From Planctomycetota bacterium (GTDB taxonomy: Bacteria; Planctomycetota; Phycisphaerae; Phycisphaerales; UBA1924): a stretch of DNA of 64,000 nt. Location: positions 107,170 to 171,169 of the forward strand of contig RFGH01000074.1 in assembly GCA_003696675.1 (NCBI GenBank). Reading direction: 5' to 3'. Numbering within the stretch: the first letter of the stretch is position 1; every line of letters begins with the position of its first letter. A model generated the notes under the pieces. It worked only from the letters and a program-made list of their open reading frames with translations, was not told the DNA's origin and did not search any database. The position numbers and the translations under genes are program-made. Positions 19,059 through 30,000 of the stretch are shown here, in pieces.

Positions 19059-20578
19059 TCGTAGGAAATCCTCGGGTCGGCCATCGCGTACAGAATGTCG
19101 GCCAGCAGCAGGGCGAGCAGATTGACGGCCGAAACCATCAATGTGTTGGCCAGCAGGAGTTCACGGTCACGCTGGTTGATCGCTTCCAGGGTGAGCCGCC
19201 CCATGCCCGGAACGGTGAAGATCTGTTCGATGACGACCGAACCGGCAAGCATGGCCGGGAAGATTGACACGAACAGCGTGATCAGGGGAAGCAGCGAGTT
19301 GCAGAACACATGCCGCATCACGATGTCCTTGCTTGCCACGCCCTTGGCTTTGGCGGTCCGGACATAGTCCATGTTGAAGTTGTCAAGCATCGCGGCGCGG
19401 GTCTGCTTCGACAGCACCGCGAAACCACCGTAGACCAGGCACATCACAGGAAGCACCATGTGCCACAGGGTGTCGAGCACATACCCGCGGTGCCAGACGC
19501 CGTCGATCGTGGTCGGAAGCCAGGTGAATGTGTCGGCATTGGCGTCGTGCATGCCCGACACCGGGAACCAGCCAAGGTACTGGTTGTTTGCCAGGTATCC
19601 CACCGCGAGCACACCGGCGAGCGGGATCGGGAACGACCAGAGAGCGATGAAAGCCGCCCCGCTGAACCGGTCGAACACGCCTCCGGACCGCACCGCCGCC
19701 AGCAACCCGCACGGAATGGCGATGAAATAGATGATCGGCACCGCGATGAGATTGAGCAGCACCGTGACCGGCAAGGCCTCACGGATCAGATCGAGCACTG
19801 GCCGCGAGCGACTGAAGGCCACTCCGAAGTCAGGCCACGAAATCCAAAGCCCGGGGACAAGCCCGAAACCGGCCTGAGGGTAGGGCCGGGCCTCGAACAC
19901 CACCCGCAGCTTCTCGCGTTCCGTCAGGGCGTTGGCGTAGGCGTCCAGCATGGCCCGGCCGAGGGCCGCCAGCTCGTCTCGATTCGGGGCGTTCTCGAAG
20001 ACGCCCGCGGCTTCGATCTTGTCGTGCCGCAGCCGCCCCTTGTCGTTGCGTAAGCGGCTCAGCCCCTGCAGCTCTGCGGCCTTCTCGAGCGCCAGTTCAA
20101 ACGCGGTGCGGCTCTGGATCAGGCCCTGCCTCGCGTTGGCGTAGATGTTCGCCTGGCGTCGGTAAGTCCTCGACTTCTCTTCGGGCGTCGCGTCGGGCGC
20201 GAAGGCAAACGCGGGCGGCTCCTCGGCGGTTGGCAGCTGATCGGCGAACTTCTGCCACGCCGGCGGGGCCTTAACGGGCTTGGGCGAACGGACGAACTCG
20301 CCGGTCGGGTCGATCTGGTCGCGACTGCCGAACTTGATCGGGCTGACCCGCCCGAGCCACCGGACATACTGCACCAACGGCGGGTCGTCGAGCCCGTAGC
20401 GATCGTCCAGATACGCCTCACGAAGTGCCCGGCTGGTGGCCTCCATCTGACCGCCGGACGCCCGCATCGCGGCGCCGATGCCGCCCGGGCTCAGCGCGAT
20501 CAGCATGAACACGAGAAAGGTAATCCCGATCAGTGTCGGGATCATCAGCAGCAGTCGGCGGATGATGTACGCGATCAT
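19055..20578 (-). CDS. ABC transporter permease, DppB/OppB type, oversized
   Basis: A 507-residue permease compared with about 310-340 normally. The start is classical for OppB (MIAYIIRRLLLMIPTLIGIT), and the core has SLPVTVLLN-like and EAA elements: ALPVTVLLNLIAVPIIY and YVRTAKAKGVASKDIVMRHV, then the C-terminal pattern IEQIFTVPGMGRLTLEAI. Between the first helix and the core lies a hydrophilic insertion of about 200 residues, predicted to be outside the membrane (residues about 45-250), rich in Lys, Glu and Arg. It overlaps the following permease gene by four bases. Confidence 0.93.
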   Translation of the reverse strand: MIAYIIRRLLLMIPTLIGITFLVFMLIALSPGGIGAAMRASGGQMEATSRALREAYLDDRYGLDDPPLVQYVRWLGRVSPIKFGSRDQIDPTGEFVRSPKPVKAPPAWQKFADQLPTAEEPPAFAFAPDATPEEKSRTYRRQANIYANARQGLIQSRTAFELALEKAAELQGLSRLRNDKGRLRHDKIEAAGVFENAPNRDELAALGRAMLDAYANALTEREKLRVVFEARPYPQAGFGLVPGLWISWPDFGVAFSRSRPVLDLIREALPVTVLLNLIAVPIIYFIAIPCGLLAAVRSGGVFDRFSGAAFIALWSFPIPLAGVLAVGYLANNQYLGWFPVSGMHDANADTFTWLPTTIDGVWHRGYVLDTLWHMVLPVMCLVYGGFAVLSKQTRAAMLDNFNMDYVRTAKAKGVASKDIVMRHVFCNSLLPLITLFVSIFPAMLAGSVVIEQIFTVPGMGRLTLEAINQRDRELLLANTLMVSAVNLLALLLADILYAMADPRISYE

Positions 20579-20606
20579 GCGTGCCGGGCCTCCGGATCAG
20601 GAAAGA

Positions 20607-22484
20607 TCAGTTGGTCGGCACGGGCGCGAGGAAGTATTCGCGCTGCTCGAGTCCGGACGGATACGGATGGACATTTGCGAACCGCTTGCTGATGAAGCGA
20701 GTCCACGGCACCACTCGGACAAAGGTGTATGGCTGTTCCTCATGGATCAAGCGGTGCAACTCGTGGAACGCAGCCATGCGTTCCTCCGTATCCAGCGTCG
20801 CCTTGATCCGATCGATGATCGGGCCTTGACCCGCATCCCACTGGATGAAGTTGTGACCCTGATTCTGGATCGAATCCGGGTGCCAAATCTGCTTGGGATC
20901 GCTCTCGGGGGCGGATGCGGACCAGCCGAGCGTGATCGCGTCGAAGTCCCGGTTCTTCAAGATCTGATCATACTGCGACCAGTCCACGATGCGCGGGATG
21001 CAACGGATGCCGACGGAGGCGCACTGATCGATCAGGTACTTCTGCATCCGCTCGATGGTCTGACCACCGGATGCACGGGTGAACTCGAACACAAAGTCCT
21101 GCCCCCCTTCGTTTTCAAGGATTCCATCGCCGTTGCGATCGATCCAGCCGGCTTCAGCGAGGAGCGCCTTGGCGCGGGCGGGGTCGTACGGCAGGGGTTT
21201 GATGTCTGGATCAGCCGCGGGCGAGGGCGGGTTGTTCGGCCCCACCGCGACCTCGCCGATGCCCTGCCAGATGTCCCGGATCATCAACTCCCGGTCCAGC
21301 AGCATCGTCATGGCTTGTCGTACGCGCTTGTCGGCGAAGGGAGTCAGCTTGCCGTTGCGCGGGCCGCACTGCCAACCGATGAACGAATAGCCCGAACGCA
21401 TGTTCACCCACTTGAGCATGTAGGTGTTGTCCTCGAAGCCCGGCTCCCGCTCTTTTTCGGCAAACTGGGGCGAGCTTGGAAGGATCATGTCGGTCTCGCC
21501 GTTCTGGTATGCGACCAGCCGGGCGATGTCGTTGTCGATCGTGTAATAGCGGAGCTTCTCGAGCGCGGGCTTGGGTCCCCAATACTGTTCGTTCCGTACC
21601 AGAGTCACGACCTCACCGGGGGACCACTGATCGTCAGGATCGAGGTTCTCGATCTTGAACGGGCCTGAACCCATGATCAGACCCGTGGACTGATTGATCT
21701 GCGACGGGGTAAACCGCGTGTAGAAGTGCTTGGGCAGGATGTAGAACATCAGGGCCGATTGCAGGTTGTACGCATCGAGCGCCTTGAAGTGGATGTCGCA
21801 CACTTTGTCCGAGATCACCTCGATCCGATCGATCTGCGTCATGATCGATCGGAGCGATTCGGTTTCCAGCTCCGGGTTGTTGATGTAGTCATGGAAGGTC
21901 CAACGGACATCTTCGGCGGTGACCGGTTCTCCGTCGGAGAATCGGGCGTTGTCGCGGATCTTGACCCGGACCCACAGGCCATCGGGATCCTGCTGCCAAG
22001 CCTCGGCGAGCTGACCGCGCATCGTCAGCGACTTCGGATCCCAGGTCGCGAGCGACTCGCACACCTGATCGCCGATACGACGGCCGTACACATCCTCGGC
22101 CAGCACGGGGGTCAGCTTGGAAGGCTGGGCCTCGAACACCTCGGTGAAGGTTCCGCCGAGCCGGTAGCCCTCCTGGTCCCGTGGATCGTTCGCAAACGAC
22201 CATGGCTCCTGCCACTCGATCGGCACGCCCGCGACTGCCCAGGATTCGTCACGCGATTGTTGGGCGGCCCCACCGGAGCCTCGCTGCCCGGACACAACCA
22301 CGCCGCTCTCGAGCTTGGCTTCGAGCCGGGCGATCTGCTGTTCGATCGACCCGACCTTGTTCATGAGCGATTCGTTCTGCTTCCAGCGGCGGTCGTCCTG
22401 TCGCATGCTCATCAGCACAAAGACGCCGATGATCGAGACCAGCACCAGGAGCACGAAATCCTTGAGACCGAACTTGTTCTGCAT
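20607..22484 (-). CDS. ABC transporter substrate-binding protein, family 5 (peptide/nickel/oligosaccharide type)
   Basis: A 625-residue extracytoplasmic binding protein (SBP_bac_5). Instead of a lipobox it starts with an uncleaved-looking signal anchor (FVLLVLVSIIGVFVLMSM) followed by a short coiled coil (KVGSIEQQIARLEAKLESG). The binding domain shows the family pattern: a dead-end LAEAWQQDPDGLWVRVKIRDN, FSDGEPVTAEDVRWTFHDY and VRQAMTMLLDRELM. It lies directly upstream of the OppB-type permease (28 bases) and downstream of a second OppC-type permease, so it supplies this importer. The substrate could be a peptide or a glycoside; the sequence alone does not decide. Confidence 0.92.
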   Translation of the reverse strand: MQNKFGLKDFVLLVLVSIIGVFVLMSMRQDDRRWKQNESLMNKVGSIEQQIARLEAKLESGVVVSGQRGSGGAAQQSRDESWAVAGVPIEWQEPWSFANDPRDQEGYRLGGTFTEVFEAQPSKLTPVLAEDVYGRRIGDQVCESLATWDPKSLTMRGQLAEAWQQDPDGLWVRVKIRDNARFSDGEPVTAEDVRWTFHDYINNPELETESLRSIMTQIDRIEVISDKVCDIHFKALDAYNLQSALMFYILPKHFYTRFTPSQINQSTGLIMGSGPFKIENLDPDDQWSPGEVVTLVRNEQYWGPKPALEKLRYYTIDNDIARLVAYQNGETDMILPSSPQFAEKEREPGFEDNTYMLKWVNMRSGYSFIGWQCGPRNGKLTPFADKRVRQAMTMLLDRELMIRDIWQGIGEVAVGPNNPPSPAADPDIKPLPYDPARAKALLAEAGWIDRNGDGILENEGGQDFVFEFTRASGGQTIERMQKYLIDQCASVGIRCIPRIVDWSQYDQILKNRDFDAITLGWSASAPESDPKQIWHPDSIQNQGHNFIQWDAGQGPIIDRIKATLDTEERMAAFHELHRLIHEEQPYTFVRVVPWTRFISKRFANVHPYPSGLEQREYFLAPVPTN

Positions 22485-22536
22485 GCAACCCTCGCTCGAA
22501 CAACCCCCGAACCGGGGGCCATGGTCTCTACTCTAG

Positions 22537-23856
22537 TCAACGCCCGCGCTTGGGATCGAACGCTTCGCGCAGGCCCTCGCCGACAAAGTTCATCGCCAGC
22601 AGAGTCAGACCCAGCAACAGACACGGGAAGAACAGCAGCCACCAATGGCTGCGGACGGTGTTCAGTTCGCTCAACCCCTCGGCCGCCAGATTGCCCCAAC
22701 TCGGCAGGGGCGGCTTCACGCCGATACCAAGAAAACTCAGGAAACTCTCCTGAAGGATCGCCTGCGGCACCGCCAGCGTGGCATAGACGACGATGGGCCC
22801 GATCAGGTTGGGCAGCAGGTGCCGGAAAAAGATCCGTCGCGTCGGCGTGCCGATCGAACGCGCCGCTTCCACGAACGGCTGGTTCTTGAGGCTGAGCACC
22901 TGCCCCCGGATCACACGGGCCATGGTCAGCCAGCTCACGCCGCCGATCGCGAAAAGGAGCGTGCCGACATCAAGAGCGGTCCGGGTCCTTTGCGAGAGTT
23001 CCCGTCTGGGGTAGATCTCAGCGGCTGTGGTAGCCAGTTGGGTTTCCAAGTCGGGCGACTCCCGCAGGATGGCCCGGGCACGGGATCGGTCAATCTGCTG
23101 CCCCTGCTCGCCCCACTGCTCGACGATGCGTTGCTCCATCCAGCTCTGCTTGGCTTTCGAGCGGCTGACCCACTCGTCCACCAGCGCATCGCTGGCGACC
23201 GCAAGCAGCACCACCAGCAGGATGTACGGCAGCCCGTAGAGCACATCCACCGCCCGCATCATCACCGCGTCGATCTTGCCGCCTGCGTAGGCGGCCACCG
23301 CTCCGTAGATCGTGCCGATGCACACCGAGATCAGGGCGGCCGCGATGCCGATCGTCAGCGAGATCCCGCCGCCCGCGAGGAGGCGGACCGCGAGCGATCG
23401 CCCCAGCAGATCCGAGCCGAGAAAGAACGAGGGCCAGGCCTCTCTGAGCGGCTCGGGGGCCTCTTCGGGGGCGAGAGACAGCAGCTCCGTCGGCGTGAGC
23501 CCGGTCTCGGCGGCGATTGCCGCGAGCCGATCGTCGGACAGCGATGCCGTGGCGCGGGCTGAGTCACGCTCATCCATGCCCCACCAGCTGGGGGGCAGGC
23601 GGGCCTCACGCGGGGTGCCGCTGTCGTATCGGGGCAGGGCAGAGTCGCTCGGGGTACTCAGGGTCCAAGGCAAGGTGCCGAGACAGACCGCGAACATGAC
23701 GACCAGGAAGCCGAGCCCGATCAGTCCGGGGACCGATCGGGTCAGGGGATTGTCCCGAGTCCGGGGCGGCGCCATGACGGCCGGCACCGCGGCCGTGGCG
23801 GCGACGGGACAGGCCTCGGGCTGGACGGCTCGCGGTTCGGACACTGGGGCACACAT
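22537..23856 (-). CDS. Second DppC/OppC-type ABC transporter permease
   Basis: A 439-residue permease. A longer frame runs back through tRNA-Pro and is not real; I start at the ATG at 23856, although its ribosome-binding site is weak and a later ATG (MAPPRTRDNPL) is possible. An N-terminal helix (GLIGLGFLVVMFAVCLG) and a hydrophilic loop naming the DLLGRSLAVRLLAGGGISLT entry motif are followed by the core with EAA loop FVEAARSIGTPTRRIFFRHL and the ending GEGLREAFDPK. An insertion of about 100 residues (around EQWGEQGQQIDRSRARAIL) interrupts the core. Together with the OppC-type gene at 17367-19058 the operon carries two OppC partners for one OppB. Confidence 0.9.
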   Translation of the reverse strand: MCAPVSEPRAVQPEACPVAATAAVPAVMAPPRTRDNPLTRSVPGLIGLGFLVVMFAVCLGTLPWTLSTPSDSALPRYDSGTPREARLPPSWWGMDERDSARATASLSDDRLAAIAAETGLTPTELLSLAPEEAPEPLREAWPSFFLGSDLLGRSLAVRLLAGGGISLTIGIAAALISVCIGTIYGAVAAYAGGKIDAVMMRAVDVLYGLPYILLVVLLAVASDALVDEWVSRSKAKQSWMEQRIVEQWGEQGQQIDRSRARAILRESPDLETQLATTAAEIYPRRELSQRTRTALDVGTLLFAIGGVSWLTMARVIRGQVLSLKNQPFVEAARSIGTPTRRIFFRHLLPNLIGPIVVYATLAVPQAILQESFLSFLGIGVKPPLPSWGNLAAEGLSELNTVRSHWWLLFFPCLLLGLTLLAMNFVGEGLREAFDPKRGR

Positions 23857-23930
23857 TACCCGCTTCGGGCGGGTGAATGGGGACCGCGCGCTGGACAATC
23901 GGCTGACAGGAAATGGTCCGGAATCGTTCG

Positions 23931-23959
23931 AAAAAAGAACGGCCCCGAGGGGGCCGTTC
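23931..23959 (-). terminator. Intrinsic terminator after tRNA-Pro
   Basis: On the minus strand a perfect 10-base stem (GAACGGCCCC / GGGGCCGTTC) with a 3-base loop is followed by six T residues. It begins 4 bases after the tRNA 3' end and separates the tRNA from the permease gene downstream. Confidence 0.93.
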
Positions 23960-23962
23960 CAG

Positions 23963-24036
<74 letters not shown>

Positions 24037-24086
24037 CCGCTCGGACGGAGAGTGTATCCGGTGCGGGCGGGCCGCGGCCCGGAGGG

Positions 24087-27000
24087 TCAGAGCGGCACCT
24101 CCCGGAACAGGACGATGCGGGGCTGATCGCCCGGCTCGACCACATTGGAGCGGTCGATCACCATCAGGTACCGCTTCTGGAACGAGGGGACCAGCGGGTC
24201 GTTCTCGCGGAGGGTGGCGACATCGCTCTCGCGGTAGCCCTGAAGCAGCATCCACACCGCGAAGAAATCGGATCTCGTTGTCGTGAGATTCATGATGCCC
24301 GCGGCCATCGCGAGCCGCTCGGCATAGTCGTCCACCACATTGCCGGACCGCCCGTTATTGAACTGCGGGCTGAGGCTGACGGCGTTCTCGCCCGAACCGG
24401 CGACGCCGAGGTTCTTGCCGTCACGGGCGTAGAAATCGGCCGAGAGGTGCGGCATGTCGGCGATGTTGGGGAAGTCGCTCCTGAGTGCGTCGGTATCGAT
24501 CGAGGCCATGAGCACCTCGCCGAGCGAGCCGAAGCCCGGCGCACCGCGGAGGGCGTCCACGCCGCTGACCTGGGTGCGGGGCAAGGAGACATCCTGGCCC
24601 GGCAGCACGGGGATCTCGGTGTAGAGATTGTCCAGGAACGCCCGCTGGACATCGGGATTGTTGAACGCCGGGGCGTAGGAGAGCGCGAGGCGTGCGCCGG
24701 GGGAGTCCACGGAGGTATCCGAACGCACGCGGGGACGGGCGACGGTGCGGTCGCGGTAGGCCGTGAGTGTGGCGGCGACATCGGGGTTGTTCACAGCACT
24801 GGTGGCATTCAACCAGTCGAGATTGGGCACCCCGAGGTCCGCGTCGGTCACCAGGCCCGTGTAGGTGCCGCTGAAGACATTGGCGCCCCACCATTCGGTC
24901 TTGAGGGTCGGATCGGAGATGGTGCGGTACATCTGGGCGCTGGGGGTCAGGCCGGGCAGGGTGCGGAGCACATCGAGCGGTGCGGTGTTGATGTTGATCA
25001 GGCCCATGACGGGGCTGGTCAGTCGCCACTGCTCGTTGTCCTGCTCGCCCGGGTACTTCGGGGGGTCGATGGGGGCGACGGCGTCGAGCACGCCGAGCGC
25101 GAGCGGGACGCCAGTTCCGCGCCGCGCGTCGTCATCTGGCACTACTGGATCAGAAAGCCGTGTCGTGAACCTCACTTTTCCATTTGGCCCGATTTCGTCG
25201 GGAGCGAAGCCCAAGTTCAGGAAGGGGACATAGTCATCGAACCGGAGGCGCAGGTCATCGAGGACATACTCGGGGTCCTGGCCGGTGATGGTGCGGGCGG
25301 CATCGAACCAGACGATGTCGGGGTTGGCGTCGGTCAGCGGGTTGGCGGCGGTGAAGTTCTCGAAGCCGAGCGCGATGGCGAATGCTTCGGAGAGGGTCAT
25401 CCACTCGTCGTCGTAGACCTCGTAGTTGGCCCGGGGGTCGCGGGGGTTGGCGGTGAGGTTGGGGGAATAGGCCGGGCCGATGCCCATGGCGAGCAGGGCG
25501 TCGGTGACGCGGGCCGCGTCGAGGTCCTTGCGGAGGAAGACTTCCGGGCGGAGTTCGTCGGCCTGGTTGTCGAACAGGTTGCGCCCGGTGGCGTTGTCGG
25601 CGAGGGGAGCGGGATCGAATCGGCCCAGCGGGTCATCGGTCGCGGAGGTCGGTCCGGGGTCGTTGTCGTTCTTGCGGCGCGGGTGCGTCGCCACGGTCTG
25701 GACGACGGGCAACTGGTTCATTCCCTTGAGCCAGAACGAACGGAGCGTGCGCTCGGCGTCGTACTCGACCGTGTTGAGCATGCCGACCACGCCGTTGTAC
25801 CCGTTCAGGGGATCGGTGGGATCACAGAGTTCGAGCAGGTCGAGGATCTCGGGATCATCGGGGATGATGGTGCTGTTGTCGATCCGTTCGATCAGCGACT
25901 GCGGATCGCGGCGGGATGCGAGCAGATACGAGTCGATCTTGCCGACATTTTTGTCTGCTTCGATCTCGTCGTTGCCGGACAGGGTACGGGCCGTGTCCTT
26001 ACGGCGGACGCTGGCCCAGCGGGCGAAGGTGATGCCGGTGTTGTCGTTGCGGATATTGAGGATGTCGCTTCCTGCGTTGCAGGGGTTGTTGACCGGGGCG
26101 AAGGCTTCCGGGAAGCTGACCGAGTTCTCGATCTCGTTATCGGCGTCCGACCAAAGAGCGTTGGCGAGGTAGTTGTCGCTGTCGGTCGCGCCGAGGTACA
26201 TACGGTCCACGAGGATGTCGTTCTGGACGAGGTTCTCGCGGATCTGGCCTGCGCGGCGGCGGAGCCGATCGGGGACTTCCTCTATCCCGTTGACCGTGTG
26301 CTTGCGCCACAGGCGGACGAGCCCGGGCTTGGCGGTGCGGCCCGTGAGACCGAAGTCCGCCGCGGGGTCGCCGGAGGTGCCGATGAAGTCCACAAAAGAG
26401 GCGGGGCGTGCGAGCGTGCCCTCGCCCTCCACCAGTTCGCCGGTACGCGGGTCGAAGGGGTGGATGCGGACGGGGAAGCTCATGCCGCCGCGGCGCGAGC
26501 GGAACTGGCGACGCTCCAGCCACTCCTGCGCTGGGCCGGTCCAACCCTTGCTGTCATAGCCGTCGGGCAGACCGTCGCCGTCGGCGTCGTTGTCGTCCGG
26601 ATTGGTGATGGTGAGAAGCTGATACTCGTCGTCGACCGGGCCACCCTCCCAGATGAGTTGCTTCCAGCGCTCCTCGAGACCGCCCCAGGCGGGCTGATCG
26701 TCCATGCGGGTGTGTGCGGTGATGTAAAAGACCCGCGATTCACCGGGGCCGAGGACAACATTGCGGTATTCGAGCTCCAGATACGAGTCATCGATCGATG
26801 CGAGCGGGATCTGCTGGCCGTTCGGGTTCACATTCGGGCCGCCGCCGAGCGCGTAGTCGTTGTTGGCACGGTAATCGATGCCGCCGTTGGTGAGCGGCGG
26901 GAGGTATTCGCGGAACTCGCCGAGTTTGAAGAAGCGGCCGTTGTACTCGATGTAGTAGTTGAACTCGAGGTTGTTGTCGGGGTCGAAGTAGTCGCGTGCG

Positions 27001-30000
27001 TTCTCGCCGCGACGCCACATGATCCCGCCGGGCCCGGTGCCGCCTCCGAGGACGATGTCCTCGTCCCACGGGTTGGTGAGCTGGATGGCGATCACCTGCG
27101 TCATCATGTCCGGGTTGGTGTGGGTGCGCGCCGAGTTGATCGTGATCTGCTCGAGCGAGTCACCCTGCAGAATCGGGCGGATGCCCGGACGGATGGATCT
27201 CGGCTCGGGTCCGGAATCATCGTCACCGCCCGCGTTGACGGACGCGTCCGTATAGATCGAGAACGCCGCGACCTCGGTGATGATCGGGGTCGGCTCGACG
27301 CCATAGACATTGACCATGCGGCGACCGTCGGGAAGCCGGTTGGTCGGGAGGACTCGTTCGTTGTTGTTGTTCGCGGCTTCCGGGCCCGCGTCGGGGTCGA
27401 GGAGGCTATCGAGCAGGCCGGGGTAAAGCAGCGCTTCGGCGGAGTTGGACAGGTTGAAGTCGCCGATGTTGCTGATCGCGTCGAGCTGGGTTCGGACGGT
27501 GTCGATGAGGTTCCGAACCACCGGCGCGTTGTCGAGCACCATGGTGGCGATGGTCGGGACGGTATCGGCGTCGAACATGTCCTTGGCGTTGACGGCGGCG
27601 TGGGCGGCGACGCGGAGGGCGAGTTCCGGGCCGCGATGGCCATAGAACAGGGTGGCGTAGGCCGAATCGCGGGCCAGGGAGAGATCGGTGGCCCAGACAT
27701 TGTTGAGGATGCCCGCGGGCAGCCCGTCGACGCCGCTGCCGCGCTTGGGGCGGAAGGACTCGAGTTCGCCGGCGAGAGCGCCGTAGTAGACGCTGAACGC
27801 CTCGGCACCACTGGCGCCGAGCGCCGAGATGGGCACGGCGGCGTCATCGATGGTCAGTTTGCGGGCGACCGACTCGTTGTTGCCGCGGAACGTGCCGCCG
27901 GCGACGATGCCGGGGCGGAGCTTGACAGCCCCGCTGAGCGTGGTCAAACGGGTCCGCGGCGACATGGCGAGCAGCGCCATCGTCTCGGGAGACATCTGGC
28001 CGCTGACCTCGGTGCCACGGTTGGGGTTGAAGCGGTTGACCAGGACTTCGCCGTGGGCGTCGCGATCGAGGGTGAGCGGGCGGGTGGAAAGCAGCGGGCT
28101 GTAGCGCTCGTCGCCCGTGCCGCCGTCGAAGCGGAAACGCCCGCCCATGGCGATCTCGAGCCGGCTGGTGACCTCGGGGTCGTTGACGCCGTGGAAGGTG
28201 AGCAGCTCGGCGAGGTCATCGAGCCCGAAGAGCCCGGCGCCGAAGTAGCGGGCTTCGGGCGCGGTCGGGGCGATGCCGTCGAGCGCGAGCGTGCCCGCCT
28301 CGCCCAGGCGGAGCGGGTTGAGCGAGCCGACCCGGCGGTAAACATCGGCCTTGCGCTCCGCCAGATCGTTGAAAGCGTCGGCGGTGTCTCCGTCGCGCTG
28401 CAGGGGGCTGCCCTCGGGCAGGTGGTACGGGTCGTTGGACGCCGCCGGCGGGACCGACAGCGCGCCGCGGTAGGCGCGGGGCAGCGGCGCGTTGAGTTCA
28501 ATCGATCGGCGGACGGCCGCGGCCGCGTAGCGACCGATGACCAGGCTGTTGGGGAACTCGGGCTGGGTGGCGCTGGGGGCGTTCGGGAAGTTGTTCTGGC
28601 CAGGGACGCCAGGGTCGAGGGGGGTGACGGGCATGAAGTCAAGAGGCACGCCGCGGTTCTCGAAGTCGGCGGCGTAGCGGGAGTAGTCCGAATCGGGCCA
28701 GAGCGAGGGGATGTTGGGCACACCGGCGTCGCGACGCTCGCGGCGCAGGTCGGCGAAAGACAGCGGGTAGGGCTGGCGGTTGCCGACGACCGCGCGGAGC
28801 GAGAGATTGTTGGCGCTGATGTCCTGACGGGTGAGCAGGCGTCGGAGATCGACCTCGGCCGGGGTCAGGCCCATCGGGTGGTCTTCGGTCGGCGGGGTCA
28901 GGCTGTCGATGGCGGTGTTGACATTGACCATGGCCGACAGGTCGACGGCGCGGACGGCCGCGAAGACGCGCATGTCGCCGCCCGGGTAGAGCGTCTGGAT
29001 GTCACCACGAGGGCCTGAGTCGGTGCCCACCGGATCGCGGGCCTCGGTCAGCTCGAACCATCGGGAATCGGCGAGGCCGTCGCCGTCGGCGTCGCCCCAC
29101 TGGTAGGGCGGGTAATCCGGGTCGGACCAGTCGGACACATCGCCGTTGCGGTTATAGGTGACGAAGGTCTGGTTGAGGGGGATTACCGCGTAGCGCTGGA
29201 ACATGGTCCACACGGCGGGCGTGTTGCGGATGTCGTCGGCGGAGAATCCGGGCGGAAGGATCGGGAAGGCCTCGCCCGGCAGCCAGATGCCGTCGGCGGT
29301 TGGATCGAACGACCGGACGACGAGCCGGTTGTTGATGTTGTCAAGATTGAAGAGCGAGAGCCCCTCGCTCATGCGCCGCACCTGGGGCCCGCCGGGGTTG
29401 TTGGTCACGCCCCAGCCCGGCTCGCTGTCGAAGCCGCCGATCGCCGCTCCGCCGAATGCTGACTGCGGGCGCAGGTTGAACAGGTTGACCGGGCGCCCGT
29501 CGCGGGCGAAGTTGCTGATCTGGTACCAGTCCCGATCGTCGAGATAGCGGCGATACTGAGCCAGTTCGGGGTCCGGGGTGGACTCGGCGGCGAGCGGGAA
29601 GGCGCCGGCGATGCCCGGGGGCGGGCCGATGTAGGTCGGGCGCAGCGATGCCAGCCACGGATCGGAGGGCACGCGGGGGTCGAAGCGGTCCGCGGCGGGG
29701 CGGGGATAGGGATTGCCCCCCCAAGGGAAGAACCATTCCGAGGGGTTGGCCGACTCGGAACGGACGCTCCAGTCGGTGTAGGGCATGTCGGTGGACTCGC
29801 GCCGGGGAACCTGGTAGGTCAGGTTGGCGTCGGCGTATTGGAGGGTGGCGTCGAGCCGATCGCGCCCGATGACCTCGGCGACATGGGCCGCGTAGACCTC
29901 GGCGTAGTCGTCCTGGGCAGCGCGGACCTTCACGGTGTCGGCGGCGCGGGTGTCGGCGCGTCCGATGGCGATGTAGATCGCAGCGAACACGGAGATGAGG

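Noticed and set aside
20478-21668. Plus-strand open frame of about 396 codons opposite the binding protein gene
   Set aside because: Antisense shadow of a clear SBP family 5 gene.
16208-23856. Glycosyltransferase plus ABC importer as a polysaccharide export cluster
   Set aside because: The transporter is of the binding-protein-dependent import type and only one glycosyltransferase is present.
24447-29018. Very long plus-strand open frame (about 1520 codons) opposite the GspK-like gene
   Set aside because: It is antisense to a gene with clear pseudopilin motifs, its protein is rich in Val/Gly/Asp/Arg as expected of a shadow frame in high-GC DNA, and it has no recognisable domain or good start.
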